In this document: positions 18,581 to 27,003 of the stretch, one piece after another
How the letters are laid out: the number at the start of each line of letters is the position of its first letter
Numbering within the stretch: the stretch's first letter is position 1
Assembly: GCA_963704025.1 (NCBI GenBank)
Contig: CAVPGP010000003.1
Span: 620,001-684,000 of the forward strand
Source: CAVPGP01 sp963704025
GTDB taxonomy: Bacteria > Actinomycetota > Thermoleophilia > Gaiellales > Gaiellaceae
DNA: 64,000 nt
Direction: 5' to 3'
Notes under the pieces: model-generated
The model's input: the letters and a program-made list of their open reading frames with translations, nothing else
Database searches by the model: none
Told to the model about the DNA's origin: nothing
Position numbers and translations under genes: made by a program

Positions 18581-18624
18581 GCAGGCGTTTTACTCCGATC
18601 GAACCGCGGCTTAGAGTCCGGCGC

Positions 18625-19026
18625 ATGACACACGCATTCAGCTCCATCGACGAGCTCGGCAGCGGCTACGGCTTCCGCAAGATCCGTGCCCCGCTCGGGA
18701 TCACCGCCTTCGGCGCGAACGTGATCGTCTATCCGCCCCGGGCGGAGGGCGTCCTCCACTACCACGATCTGCAGGACGAGCTGTACTTCGTCCACAGCGG
18801 CACCGCGAAGGCGGAGGTCGGAGACGAGGTCCGCGAGCTCGGTCCCGGCGGCCTCGTCCACGTCGAGGCGGCGACGCCGCGCCGGTTCTCGAACGCCGGC
18901 GACGAGGACCTCGTCCTCCTGGTCATCGGCGGCAAGGACGGCTACGTGGCGCGCGACGGGCAGCTCGTCGACCCGGCGGACCTCGAGCAGCGGCAGGCGA
19001 TGTCGCGGGGGGAGTTCACACGGTGA
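18625..19026 (+). CDS. cupin-domain protein, 133 aa
   Basis: A one-barrel cupin: motif 1 is YHDLQDELYFVHSG within HYHDLQDE (His, His and Glu ligands), motif 2 is PGGLVHVEAATPRRFSNAG. Such proteins often bind a metal and isomerise or sense small acids. The TGA overlaps the GTG of the CoA ligase as GTGA, so the two are translationally coupled and the cupin probably serves the same acyl-CoA pathway. Intact. Confidence 0.8.
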   Translation: MTHAFSSIDELGSGYGFRKIRAPLGITAFGANVIVYPPRAEGVLHYHDLQDELYFVHSGTAKAEVGDEVRELGPGGLVHVEAATPRRFSNAGDEDLVLLVIGGKDGYVARDGQLVDPADLEQRQAMSRGEFTR

Positions 19027-20639
19027 ACGGCCTGATGATGGACTTCCAGCTGACGCTGCCGCCGCTCCTGCGGCGCGCGGAGACCTTCTTCCCCGAGAAG
19101 GAGATCGTCGACCCGGCTCACCGACCGGAGCTTCCACACCTACACGTACCGCGACATGACGCGACGGGCGAAGCAGCTCGCAGTCGCGCTGCAGGGTCTC
19201 GGCCTCGAGCGGGGCGACCGGGTCGCGACGCTTTGCTGGAACCACCACCAGCACCTCGAGGCGTACTTCGGCATCCCGTGCGGCGGCTTCGTCCTGCACA
19301 CGCTGAACCTGCGCCTGCACCCGAACGACCTCGCGTACATCGCAACGCATGCGAACGACCGGGCCGTGATCGTCGACCGGAGCCTGCTGCCGCTGCTGGA
19401 GCAGTTCAAGGACCGGACGAACATCGAGCACGTCTTCGTCGTCGAGGACTCGTACGAGGACCTGCTCGCCGCCGCGAGCGCGGACGACTGGCGCGATCCG
19501 GCGCTGGACGAGAACGAGGCCGCGGCCATGTGCTACACGAGCGGCACGACGGGGCTGCCGAAGGGCGTCGTCTACTCGCACCGCTCGACGATCCTGCACA
19601 CGCTCGGGGTCGGCTCGCTCGCGCCGCTCGGCATCCCGGTCAGCGAGGCCGACACGATCCTGCCCGTCGTGCCCATGTTCCACGCGAACGCGTGGGGCTA
19701 TCCCTACCTCGCGACGATGCTCGGGGCGAAGCTCGTCTTCCCGGGCCCGCACCTCGACCCGCAGAGCCTCCTCGAGGACTTCGAGCGGGAGCAGGTGACG
19801 TGGACGGCCGGCGTGCCGACGATCTGGATGGGCATCCTCGCGCTGCTCGACGCCGACCCGGGCAAGTACAAGCTGCAGCTGAAGGGGATGCTCGTCGGCG
19901 GCTCCGCCGTGCCGCGCGCGATGATCGCGGCGTACAAGGAGCGGCACGGCCTGCAGATCGTCCAGGGGTGGGGGATGACGGAGACGTCGCCCGTCGCCTC
20001 GACCACCGACTACTTCGGCGAGCTGCGGGACGCGGACGACGAGACGAAGTTCGACTTCGCCGCGATGGCCGGCGTACCCCTGCCGTTCGTGGAGATCCGG
20101 GCCTGCGCCGGCGACGAGGAGGTGCCCTGGGACGGCGAGACGATGGGCGAGCTCGAGGTCCGCGGCCCGTGGGTCGCCGCCGGCTACTACGAGACGCCCG
20201 AGCAGGCCGAGCGGTGGACGGACGACGGCTGGTTCAAGACCGGCGACATCGTCTCGCTGCACCCGAAGGGGTTCATCCAGATCAAGGACCGCTCGAAGGA
20301 CGTGATCAAGTCGGGCGGCGAGTGGATCTCGTCGGTCGACCTCGAGAACGCGCTGATGGCGCACCCGGCGATCGCTCGAGGCGGCGGTGATCGCGATCCC
20401 CGACCCGAAGTGGGACGAGCGGCCGCTCGCGGCGATCGTGCTGCGCGAGGGGCAGACGGCCACGTCGCGAGGAGCTGAGCGAGTTCCTGGCGCCGCAGTT
20501 CGCCAAGTGGTGGCTGCCGGACCGCTACGAGTTCGTGGACGAGATCCCGAAGACGAGCGTCGGCAAGTTCCGCAAGACGGCGCTGCGCGACATGTTCGCG
20601 CAGGAGCCGGCGGCGGCGGAAGGTGCCCCCACGAGTTGA
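19023..20639 (+). pseudogene. medium/long-chain fatty acid-CoA ligase (AlkK-like), several frameshifts
   Basis: An acyl-adenylate-forming enzyme starting at GTG 19023 (NGLMMDFQLTLPPLLRRAE, the AlkK-type N-terminus). Frame breaks occur near 19110-19125, near 20378 (extra C in GCTCGAGG) and near 20470. The central 400 residues are uninterrupted and contain the ATP loop YTSGTTGLPKGVVYSH, QGWGMTE and TGDIVSLHPKGF. The last frame restores the catalytic lysine motif KTSVGKFRK and ends at TGA 20637-20639. Three indels in one gene argue for decay or poor local sequence. It would activate fatty acids for the two dehydrogenases upstream. Confidence 0.85.
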
Positions 20640-20640
20640 C

Positions 20641-20811
20641 TCCCTAGGAGGGTTTGGCGGAACGGTCCTCGTCGCAGGGTGCGTGGCGAAGTGGTCGAGG
20701 CAAGGACGCAGGGAGCAGCGATAGCAGCCGCTATCGCCGCGACTGAGGACGCCGCTTCGGCCGCTTGGACGCGTGCACGGCGGCTCAGCGGCTGTTTCGC
20801 CAAACCCTCCT
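20641..20811. repeat. long hairpin element, copy 1
   Basis: The outer arms CTAGGAGGGTTTGGCG (20644-20659) and its exact complement (20798-20813) enclose an inner stem (AAGTGGTCGAGGC with G.U-type pairs), two boxes (AAGGACGCAG and GAGGACGCC) and a terminal hairpin GCGATAGC / GCTATCGC. A 7-bp AGTTGAC occurs on both sides (20634-20640, 20812-20818). Same architecture and boxes as 44992-45154. The right end supplies the stop codon of the neighbouring minus-strand gene. Confidence 0.75.
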
Positions 20812-21355
20812 AGTTGACGGACGGGTCCTCGGGCATGCGCGCGAGCAGGGCGAACTGGCCGCCCTTCCGGCGGAGCACGAGCCGCCAGAGCTCCTCCGGC
20901 TCGTCGGCGAAGACGTCCTCCTCGAGCGCAGGCTCGACGATCCACGAGGGCTCCTCGAGCTCGGCCTCCAGCTGACCGGGACCCCACCCTGCGTAGCCCG
21001 CGAAGACGCGAACGCGGCGGGCCGTCTCGACGAGGTCGTCCGGATCGGCCCCCTCGGTGACGAAGCCGACGTGGCCGAAGATCCCCGCCTCCGCCTCAGC
21101 CGCCTCCTCGAACTGCGCGATCGCGATCACGGCGGACGGCTGCACGGGCCCGCCGACGTAGACGGTCTCGTCGCCGTTCGCCAGCTCGAGCAGCTCGGGT
21201 ACCACCTCGGCCACCGTCGCCGGCGAGGGCCGCGAGAGCACGAGCCCCATCGCACCCTCGTCGTCGTGGTGCGCGACGAGCACGACCGAGCGCTTGAAGT
21301 TCGGGTCGACGAGCGCCGGCGACGCGATCAAGAGCTTGCCCTGGAGCGACTCCAT
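20810..21355 (-). CDS. UPF0301/AlgH-family protein, 181 aa
   Basis: The family (DUF179) is recognised from ESLQGKLLIASPAL at the N-terminus, FKRSVVLVAHHDDEGAMGLVLSRPS, the VYVGGPVQP motif and RVFAGYAGWGPGQLEAEL. Members are soluble proteins of about 185 aa with an unclear role; AlgH in Pseudomonas affects alginate regulation. The ATG at 21355 gives the normal N-terminus. The stop TAG falls inside the arm of the hairpin element, so the last residues may have been changed by that insertion. Divergent from the PPOX gene. Confidence 0.9.
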   Translation of the reverse strand: MESLQGKLLIASPALVDPNFKRSVVLVAHHDDEGAMGLVLSRPSPATVAEVVPELLELANGDETVYVGGPVQPSAVIAIAQFEEAAEAEAGIFGHVGFVTEGADPDDLVETARRVRVFAGYAGWGPGQLEAELEEPSWIVEPALEEDVFADEPEELWRLVLRRKGGQFALLARMPEDPSVN

Positions 21356-21373
21356 CGGGGTAGGGTGCCATGC

Positions 21374-21775
21374 ATGACCCGGTTCTCGCCTGAGGTCAGC
21401 TCGGTGCTCGACGGGCGGAACTTCTTCCACGTCGCGACGATCGGCGACGACGGGTCCCCACACAGCGTTCCGGTCTGGATGCTCCGGGAGGACGACCGGC
21501 TCGCGTTCTTCACGCAGTCGGCCAGCCGCAAGTACCGGAACCTGCAGCGCGACCCGCGCGTCTCCCTCTCGGTCGTCGACGAGGAAAACCCCTACCGGAG
21601 CGTGCACATCCGCGGCCACGTCGCCGAGACGCTCGAGGGCGACGAGGCGCTCGCCGTGATCGACCGGATCTCGGAGAAGTACATCGGCACGCCGTTCCCG
21701 ATGCGGAGCGGCACGGTGTTCTGGATCGAGCCGGAGCGCGTCGGACTGACGCTGCTCCCGTTCCAGCATGGCTAG
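21374..21775 (+). CDS. PPOX-class (probably F420-dependent) flavin-fold protein, 133 aa
   Basis: A split-barrel protein of the pyridoxamine-phosphate-oxidase fold: FFHVATIGDDGSPHSVPVW, DRLAFFTQSASRKYRNLQRDP and the RSVHIRGHVAE strand match the short actinobacterial class whose cofactor is commonly F420. It should reduce a small substrate in the cytosol; the substrate is unknown. The ATG at 21374 lies 18 bases from the divergent AlgH start, so both promoters overlap. The end is 4 bases from the convergent dehydrogenase. Confidence 0.82.
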   Translation: MTRFSPEVSSVLDGRNFFHVATIGDDGSPHSVPVWMLREDDRLAFFTQSASRKYRNLQRDPRVSLSVVDEENPYRSVHIRGHVAETLEGDEALAVIDRISEKYIGTPFPMRSGTVFWIEPERVGLTLLPFQHG

Positions 21776-21778
21776 CCC

Positions 21779-22978
21779 CTACGAGAAGCGCCAGGCCTCG
21801 CCGTTCCGGTACGCCTTGAGGATCCGCCGGGCGACGACCATGCGGTGCACCTCGTCCGGCCCGTCGTAGATCCGTCCGCCGCGCGCCATCATCGCCATCA
21901 CGGCCAGCGGCGTCTCGTCCGTGAGGCCGCGGGCGCCGTGGACCTGGATCGCGCGGTCGATCACCTCGTTCAGCACCCGCGCGGCGTAGAACTTGATGAT
22001 CGAGACGTCCACGCGCGCCTCGCTCCCCTGGTCGATCTTGTGTGCCGCGTCGAGGGTCATCAGCCGGCACGCCTGGATCTCCGCGGCGGAGTCGGCGATC
22101 CAGTTCTGGACCGTCTGCTTGTCCGCGAGCGGGCCGCCGAAGGTCTCGCGCTCGAGCGAGTAGGAGCACATCAGGTCGAAGGCGCGCTGCATCTGGCCGA
22201 GCCAGCGCATCACGTGATGGATGCGGCCGGGGCCGAGGCGCTTCTGGGCGATCATGAAGCCGGCGCCCTCCGCGCCGAGCGTGTTCTCGACCGGCACGCG
22301 GACGTTCGTGTAGCGGACCTCGCAGTGCGTCGACCAGCCGTGGCCCCGGTGGCCCATGACGGGGACAGGGCGGACGATCTCGACGCCCGGCGTGTCGGCG
22401 GGGACGATGATCTGCGTCGCGCGCAGGTGCCGGTCCGCCTCGGGGTCGGTGACTGCCATGACGATCGCAAAGGCGGCGCCCTCGGCGCTCGACGAGAACC
22501 ACTTGTGGCCGTCGATCACCCACTCGCTCCCGTCGCGCACGGCGCGCGTGCGCAGCGTGGTCGGGTCGGACCCGGCCACCTCGGGCTCCGTCATCGAGAA
22601 GAACGAACGTGCCGTGCCTTCGACGAGCGGCGCCAGGAAGCGCTCCTTCTGCTCGTCCGTGCCGAAGTGCCAGAGGATCTCGCCGTTGCCGGCGTCGGGC
22701 GCCTGGCAGTTGAAGATCAACTGCGCCCAGGCAGACCGGCCGATCACCTCGTTCAGGTAGGCGTAGGTGAGGAAGCCGCTGCCCGTGCCGCCCGCCTCCG
22801 GCGGCAGATGCGGCGCCCAGAGGCCCTCCGCCTTGGCTCGGGCGCGTAGGCCGTCGACGAGGGCGTCGTCGCCCTCGAGGTCGTTCTCGGCGGGGAGGAC
22901 GTGCTCGTCGACGAAGGCCCGATACCGCTCGCGGAGCTCGACCACCCCGTCTGCTGGGGCAAGATCGGTGACGGTCAT
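21779..22978 (-). CDS. acyl-CoA dehydrogenase of the ACAD10/ACAD11 type, 399 aa
   Basis: An intact flavin dehydrogenase. The segments FSMTEPEVAGSDPTTLRTRA, WFSSSAEGA, GPGRIHHVMRWLGQMQRA and the ending IYDGPDEVHRMVVARRIL match ACAD10/11 rather than classical FadE; in particular DGPDEVH, with Asp in the catalytic-base position, is characteristic. ACAD11 acts on phosphorylated 4-hydroxyacyl-CoA or on long-chain acyl-CoA. In animals the enzyme is fused to an APH-type kinase; here such a kinase is a separate gene 1.1 kb away (24111-25172). The ATG at 22978 gives the expected length. It is divergent from the LLM oxidoreductase. Confidence 0.88.
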   Translation of the reverse strand: MTVTDLAPADGVVELRERYRAFVDEHVLPAENDLEGDDALVDGLRARAKAEGLWAPHLPPEAGGTGSGFLTYAYLNEVIGRSAWAQLIFNCQAPDAGNGEILWHFGTDEQKERFLAPLVEGTARSFFSMTEPEVAGSDPTTLRTRAVRDGSEWVIDGHKWFSSSAEGAAFAIVMAVTDPEADRHLRATQIIVPADTPGVEIVRPVPVMGHRGHGWSTHCEVRYTNVRVPVENTLGAEGAGFMIAQKRLGPGRIHHVMRWLGQMQRAFDLMCSYSLERETFGGPLADKQTVQNWIADSAAEIQACRLMTLDAAHKIDQGSEARVDVSIIKFYAARVLNEVIDRAIQVHGARGLTDETPLAVMAMMARGGRIYDGPDEVHRMVVARRILKAYRNGEAWRFS

Positions 22979-22997
22979 GCGGTTAGCATCGCACGGA

Positions 22998-24002
22998 ATG
23001 CGCCTCGGGTTCTACATGGGGTACGCGCAGCCGGGCACGTCGCCGCTCGACCTGGTCGACATGGCGGTCGAGGCCGACCGCCTCGGCTTCGACTCGGCGT
23101 GGGCGGCGGAGGCGTGGGGGACGGACGCGATCACGCCGCTCGCATACGTTGCCGCGCGGACGGAGCGGATCAAGGTCGGCTCGGCGATCATGCAGCTTCC
23201 GGGCAGGACGCCGGCGAACGCGGCCATGACGGCGGCGACGCTCGACCTGCTCTCCGGCGGCCGTTTCCTGATGGGGCTCGGGACGTCCGGCCCGCAGGTC
23301 GTCGAGGGCTGGCACGGGCAGCCCTGGGGGAAGCCGCTCGGCAAGACGCGCGAGTACGTCGAGCTCGTCCGCGCGATCCTGCGCCGCGAGACGATCGAGC
23401 ACCACGGCGAGCACTACGACATCCCGTTCACCGGCCCCGGGGCGACCGGGCTCGGCAAGCCGCTGAAGCTGATGGCGCGCCCGTTGCGCGCCGAGATCCC
23501 GATCTACCTCGCGACGCTCGGGCCGAAGGCGGTCGAGCTCGCGTTCGAGATCGCGGACGGCTGGCTGCCGATCTACTTCTCGCCCGAGCGGGCCCGGGAG
23601 GTGTTCCCGCTCGATCGGGCGCGGGAGGCCTTCGACGTCTGTGCGGGCGTGCAGGTGGTCGTGACGGACGACGTCCAGGCCGCGCGCGACGCGCTGAAGC
23701 CCTACTACGCGTTCTACATCGGCGGCATGGGCGCCCGGGGGAAGAACTTCTACAACGACCTCTTCGCCCGCTTCGGCTACGAGGCCGAGGCGGGGCGGGT
23801 GCAGGAGCTGTTCCTCGAGGGCAAGCGCAACGAGGCGGCCGCGGCGATCCCCGACGCCTTCGTCGACGAGGTGTCGCTCGTCGGCTCCAAGGAGCGGATC
23901 GCGGAGAGGCTCGGCGCCTGGCGCGAGTCGGGTGCGACGTCGCTGCTCGTCCACACGCGCGACGTGAGCACGCTGCGCGTGCTGGCGGAAATCGTCCTTT
24001 AG
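22998..24002 (+). CDS. LLM-class F420-dependent oxidoreductase, 334 aa
   Basis: A TIM-barrel luciferase-like enzyme: MRLGFYMGYAQPG, the EADRLGFDSAWAAEAW helix, RIKVGSAIMQLPGRTPANAAM and GGRFLMGLGTSGPQVVEGW are typical of the actinobacterial F420 (methylene-tetrahydromethanopterin reductase-like) class. Substrate unknown; in this context an acyl-CoA or hydroxy-acid oxidation step is plausible. Length is normal and the reading frame intact. Two 23-bp palindromes directly follow the stop. Confidence 0.87.
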   Translation: MRLGFYMGYAQPGTSPLDLVDMAVEADRLGFDSAWAAEAWGTDAITPLAYVAARTERIKVGSAIMQLPGRTPANAAMTAATLDLLSGGRFLMGLGTSGPQVVEGWHGQPWGKPLGKTREYVELVRAILRRETIEHHGEHYDIPFTGPGATGLGKPLKLMARPLRAEIPIYLATLGPKAVELAFEIADGWLPIYFSPERAREVFPLDRAREAFDVCAGVQVVVTDDVQAARDALKPYYAFYIGGMGARGKNFYNDLFARFGYEAEAGRVQELFLEGKRNEAAAAIPDAFVDEVSLVGSKERIAERLGAWRESGATSLLVHTRDVSTLRVLAEIVL

Positions 24003-24013
24003 GGACAGTTCTC

Positions 24014-24036
24014 GTACCTGGTCGCCGACCAGGTAC
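24014..24036. repeat. 23-bp palindrome, copy 1
   Basis: GTACCTGGTC-GCC-GACCAGGTAC: perfect 10-bp arms around three bases. An identical copy starts 65 bases further on. Confidence 0.85.
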
Positions 24037-24078
24037 AAGTGAGACGCGTTCCGCACTTTCCCTGCTCACGGCGTTTTC

Positions 24079-24101
24079 GTACCTGGTCGCCGACCAGGTA
24101 C
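24079..24101. repeat. 23-bp palindrome, copy 2
   Basis: Identical to 24014-24036. Both lie in the 108-bp gap between two convergent genes, so they could act as terminators, as a repetitive extragenic element or as a protein-binding pair. Confidence 0.85.
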
Positions 24102-24110
24102 ACGTGGTCG

Positions 24111-25172
24111 TCAGCCGCGCTCGATCACGTCGGCCGCGGTCTGGGCGAGGTACGGGACGCCGAGCTCGAAGCGGGCCGCCCGCTCGTCCTCGGCCGCAAG
24201 CTCGCCGCGGACGTAGCGCCCGTAGATCGCCTCGCAGAAGACGGCCGCCTTCCAGAGCGCGAGCGCCTCGAACCACGCCAGCGGGCCGACCTCGCGGCCC
24301 GACCGCGACGCATAGCGGTCGACGAGCTCCGCCTTCGCCGGAAAGCCCTCGCGTGTCGTCACGGGCGACGTCCCGAGCGGGTTCTGGACGCCGCCCGGCT
24401 CCGAATACGTCGCCAGGAGATAGCCGACGTCCGCCCGCGGGTCGCCGATCGCCCCCATCTCCCAGTCGAGCACCGCGACGATGCGCCCGTCGTTGACCAT
24501 CGCGTTGCCGAGCCGGTAGTCGCCGTGCACGACGGTCTCCGCCGGCGACTCGGGCAGGTTCGCCGCGAGCCACTCGGCAACCTCCTCGACCACCGGCAGC
24601 TCGCGGGTCTTGTTGATCTCCCACAGCTGCGCGAAGCGGCGCGTCTGTCGCTCGTTGTAGCTCCCGGGCCGCACGAAAGCCGCGAGAGCCGGAGTCGTGA
24701 CGTCTGCGGCGTGGATCTCGACCAGCGCATCGACGAGCTCGAGGCCCAGGCGGCGACGCGCCTTGGGCTCGTCGATAGCCGCCGGCAGCTCGTCGCCGAC
24801 GACGTCTCCCTCGAGGAAGTCCATCACGTAGAAGGGCACGCCGAGGAGCGAGTCGTCCTCGCAGACCGCCACGATCGTCGGCAGCCGCGCGAAGCCCGCA
24901 TCGGCGAGGGCGAGCTGCAGACGCGACTCCCGGACGACGTCGTGCGCCGAGGGCGGCAGCGGAGGCCGCGGCGGCCGGCGCAGCACGTAACGCGCATCTG
25001 CGTCCCGCTCGAGCAGAAAGGTGAAGTTCGAGCCGCCGCCTTCGCCGATACGACTCGCCCGCACAGGCCCGGAGCCGAGGCCGTGCTCGTCGAGGAACGC
25101 CTCGATCCGGTCGAGGATCAGCAGCGGGGGCCGGTCGCCCGCTGCGGCGGCCGTCGCGACGACGTCGCTCAC
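24111..25172 (-). CDS. ACAD10/11-type aminoglycoside-phosphotransferase-like kinase, 353 aa
   Basis: An APH-fold kinase. The glycine-rich N-lobe is IGEGGGSNFTFLL, the lysine strand YVLRRPP, and the Brenner catalytic loop VVHGDYRLGNAMV is followed by VAVLDWEMGAIGDPRADVGY. FVRPG, CEDDSLLGVPFYVMDFLEG and the overall order match the N-terminal kinase domain of ACAD10/11 and LvaA-like kinases that phosphorylate 4-hydroxyacyl-CoA. It should act with the ACAD11-type dehydrogenase nearby; that coupling is inferred. The GTG at 25172 overlaps the upstream TGA as GTGA, so it is translated together with the LLM enzyme. Confidence 0.85.
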   Translation of the reverse strand: MSDVVATAAAAGDRPPLLILDRIEAFLDEHGLGSGPVRASRIGEGGGSNFTFLLERDADARYVLRRPPRPPLPPSAHDVVRESRLQLALADAGFARLPTIVAVCEDDSLLGVPFYVMDFLEGDVVGDELPAAIDEPKARRRLGLELVDALVEIHAADVTTPALAAFVRPGSYNERQTRRFAQLWEINKTRELPVVEEVAEWLAANLPESPAETVVHGDYRLGNAMVNDGRIVAVLDWEMGAIGDPRADVGYLLATYSEPGGVQNPLGTSPVTTREGFPAKAELVDRYASRSGREVGPLAWFEALALWKAAVFCEAIYGRYVRGELAAEDERAARFELGVPYLAQTAADVIERG

Positions 25173-26086
25173 GGCGCGAAGGCGTCGATCGCGCCCCGCA
25201 CCATCGGAGCGGGGACGCCGAGCGCCAGCACCCCGGTCTCGACCCCGGCGGAGCCGAACTCCCGCAGCCGCTCGCGCTGCGCCTCCCAGGGGCCGAGCAG
25301 GAAGATCTCGCGGACGAGCTCCTCCGGCACGAGCTCGAGCGCGCGCGCACGGTCGCCCGCATGCCACGCGTCGACCATCGGCTCGAGCTGCTCGCCCCAG
25401 CCGAGCCAGCGCAGGTACGCCGTGTACACGGGCACCGTCGCGTAGGCGGTGAAGATCCATTTCGCCAGCGGCAGCCCGTCCTCCGCGGAACCGGGAACCG
25501 AGAAGAAGCGGCAGGCGAGCTCCTTGTTCGAACCGAAGGCGTCGATCACCTGCCGGACGCCGCTCAGTGGAAGGAAGTTCGTGAACGCCCCGTCGGCGCG
25601 CTCGGCCGCGAGCTGGAGCATCCGGTCGCGCAGGGCCGCCAGCATGATCGGCACCGGCGGCTCTGGTGCGGACGCGAGCTTGAAGCCGCCCTCGCCGCGC
25701 TCGCCCGCGAGGACGGGACGCAGCCACTCGACGGTCTCGCGTACGCGGGCGAGCGGCCGCGCGAAAGGAATGCCGTTCCACTGCTCGACGATCACGTTCG
25801 ACGAGGCGCCGAGCCCGAGCGTGAACCGGCCGCCGCTCAGGTCCTGGAGAGCAGCGGCAGTCTGGGCGAGCGTCACCCGCCCGCGCGTATAGACGCTCAC
25901 GATTCCCGTCACGAGCCGAACGCGCTCCGTGTGCTCTGCCGCGACCGCGAGCGGTGTGAACCCGTCGAGCTCTGTCGCCTCGGCCGACCAGAGGCTCTCG
26001 TAGCCGAGCTCCTCGGCGTGCCGGCAGAGCGGGCCGAGCTCGCGGAGCGGTAGGCCGCTGAACGGGATCGTCAGCCCGAGGTTCAT
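25169..26086 (-). CDS. LLM-class F420-dependent oxidoreductase, 305 aa
   Basis: A second luciferase-like TIM barrel: MNLGLTIPFSGLPLRELG, EELGYESLWSAEATELDGFTP, RVRLVTGIVSVYTRGRVTLAQTA and GGRFTLGLGASSNVIVEQWNG. It is only distantly similar to 22998-24002, so the two probably have different substrates. It is the first gene of a two-gene unit with the kinase (4-base overlap). Divergent from the SDR at 26136, with 49 bases between the starts. Confidence 0.87.
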   Translation of the reverse strand: MNLGLTIPFSGLPLRELGPLCRHAEELGYESLWSAEATELDGFTPLAVAAEHTERVRLVTGIVSVYTRGRVTLAQTAAALQDLSGGRFTLGLGASSNVIVEQWNGIPFARPLARVRETVEWLRPVLAGERGEGGFKLASAPEPPVPIMLAALRDRMLQLAAERADGAFTNFLPLSGVRQVIDAFGSNKELACRFFSVPGSAEDGLPLAKWIFTAYATVPVYTAYLRWLGWGEQLEPMVDAWHAGDRARALELVPEELVREIFLLGPWEAQRERLREFGSAGVETGVLALGVPAPMVRGAIDAFAP

Positions 26087-26135
26087 CGCCGGGCGACCCT
26101 ATCGCCTCCGCCTCCGATAGGAGAGACTGCGCGCC

Positions 26136-26837
26136 ATGTTCCCGCGGACGGCGATCGTGACCGGCGGCGCGTCCGGCATCGGCGCCGCGGTCGTGGCGAT
26201 GCTCCAGGCGGACGGGTGCGCGGTGACCACGCTCGATCTCGCGACCGGCTTCGACGTCGCCGACTCGGCGGCGTGGGAGGACGTCGGCCCGGCGGAGCTC
26301 GCCTTCCTCAACGCGGGCGTCACCACCGGTGAGCCCGACATCGCCGCGGTCACCGACGAGCAGTACCGGCGGATCATGGGCGCGAACGTCGACGGGGTCG
26401 TGCTCGGAACGCGGCGGATGGCGCAGGTGATGGAGCCGGGGAGCGCCATCGTCGCGACCGCGTCGCTCGCCGGTCTCGTCGCGACGCCGCAGGACTCGAT
26501 CTACGCGCTGACGAAGCACGCTGTCGTGGGCTTCGTCCGCAGCGTCGCGACGCAGCTCGCGCCGCGGGGCATCCGCTGCAACGCGATCGCGCCCGGGTTC
26601 GCCGACACGCCGATCCTCGGCGAGGGGAGGGCCGTGCTCGAGCAGGCCGGCTTCCCGCTCCTCTCTGCGGAGGACGTCGCCCGTGCCGTGCTGCTCGCTG
26701 CGCGAAGCGAGGAGACCGGTCAGGTCTGGGCGGTGCAGCCGGGCCGCGAGCCGCTCCGGTTCCGCTTCCCGAACGTACCCGGCCCTCGCGTCGAGGGGCA
26801 AGAGGGCCGGCGGCCGCCGGACTTCGCATCGATCTGA
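26136..26837 (+). CDS. short-chain dehydrogenase/reductase, 233 aa
   Basis: A classical Rossmann SDR: nucleotide motif TGGASGIGAA near residue 9, LNAGVTTGEP as the NNAG equivalent, catalytic Ser in VATASLAGL and YALTK as Tyr-x-x-x-Lys. The ending (PGFADTPIL and so on) is normal. It oxidises or reduces an alcohol with NAD(P). Beside the kinase and dehydrogenase it could handle the hydroxy-acyl intermediate. Substrate unknown. Confidence 0.85.
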   Translation: MFPRTAIVTGGASGIGAAVVAMLQADGCAVTTLDLATGFDVADSAAWEDVGPAELAFLNAGVTTGEPDIAAVTDEQYRRIMGANVDGVVLGTRRMAQVMEPGSAIVATASLAGLVATPQDSIYALTKHAVVGFVRSVATQLAPRGIRCNAIAPGFADTPILGEGRAVLEQAGFPLLSAEDVARAVLLAARSEETGQVWAVQPGREPLRFRFPNVPGPRVEGQEGRRPPDFASI

Positions 26838-26908
26838 ACGGCGTCGTCGTACCCATCCCGACGGCCGCGGCGGCGGCGCCCTGTGGATGAATCGTCACAC
26901 CGCCGTTG

Positions 26909-27003
26909 CACTTGGTCTGACCAAGGGGTGCCGCGCCAAGGCGCATGGTTCCGTCGGTGGGGAGAAATCGTTACAGATGTTTGCGCGTTGGTCTGACCAA
27001 GTG
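26909..27003. repeat. two-box TTGGTCTGACCAA module, copy A
   Basis: Box 1 is CACTTGGTCTGACCAAG (26909-26925) and box 2 GTTGGTCTGACCAAGTG (26987-27003), centre to centre 76 bases. The sequence between them (GGTGCCGCGC, GCATGG, TGGGGA, ATCGT) is related to that of copy B at 51575-51679. Each box is a near-perfect palindrome around a central T. Confidence 0.7.

Noticed and set aside
24014..24101. CRISPR array from repeated palindromes
   Set aside because: Only two copies, no further spacers and no cas genes.
26909..26925. Definite FadR operator controlling the thiolase operon
   Set aside because: The site lies beyond the 3' end of the operon and between convergent genes; no promoter is there.
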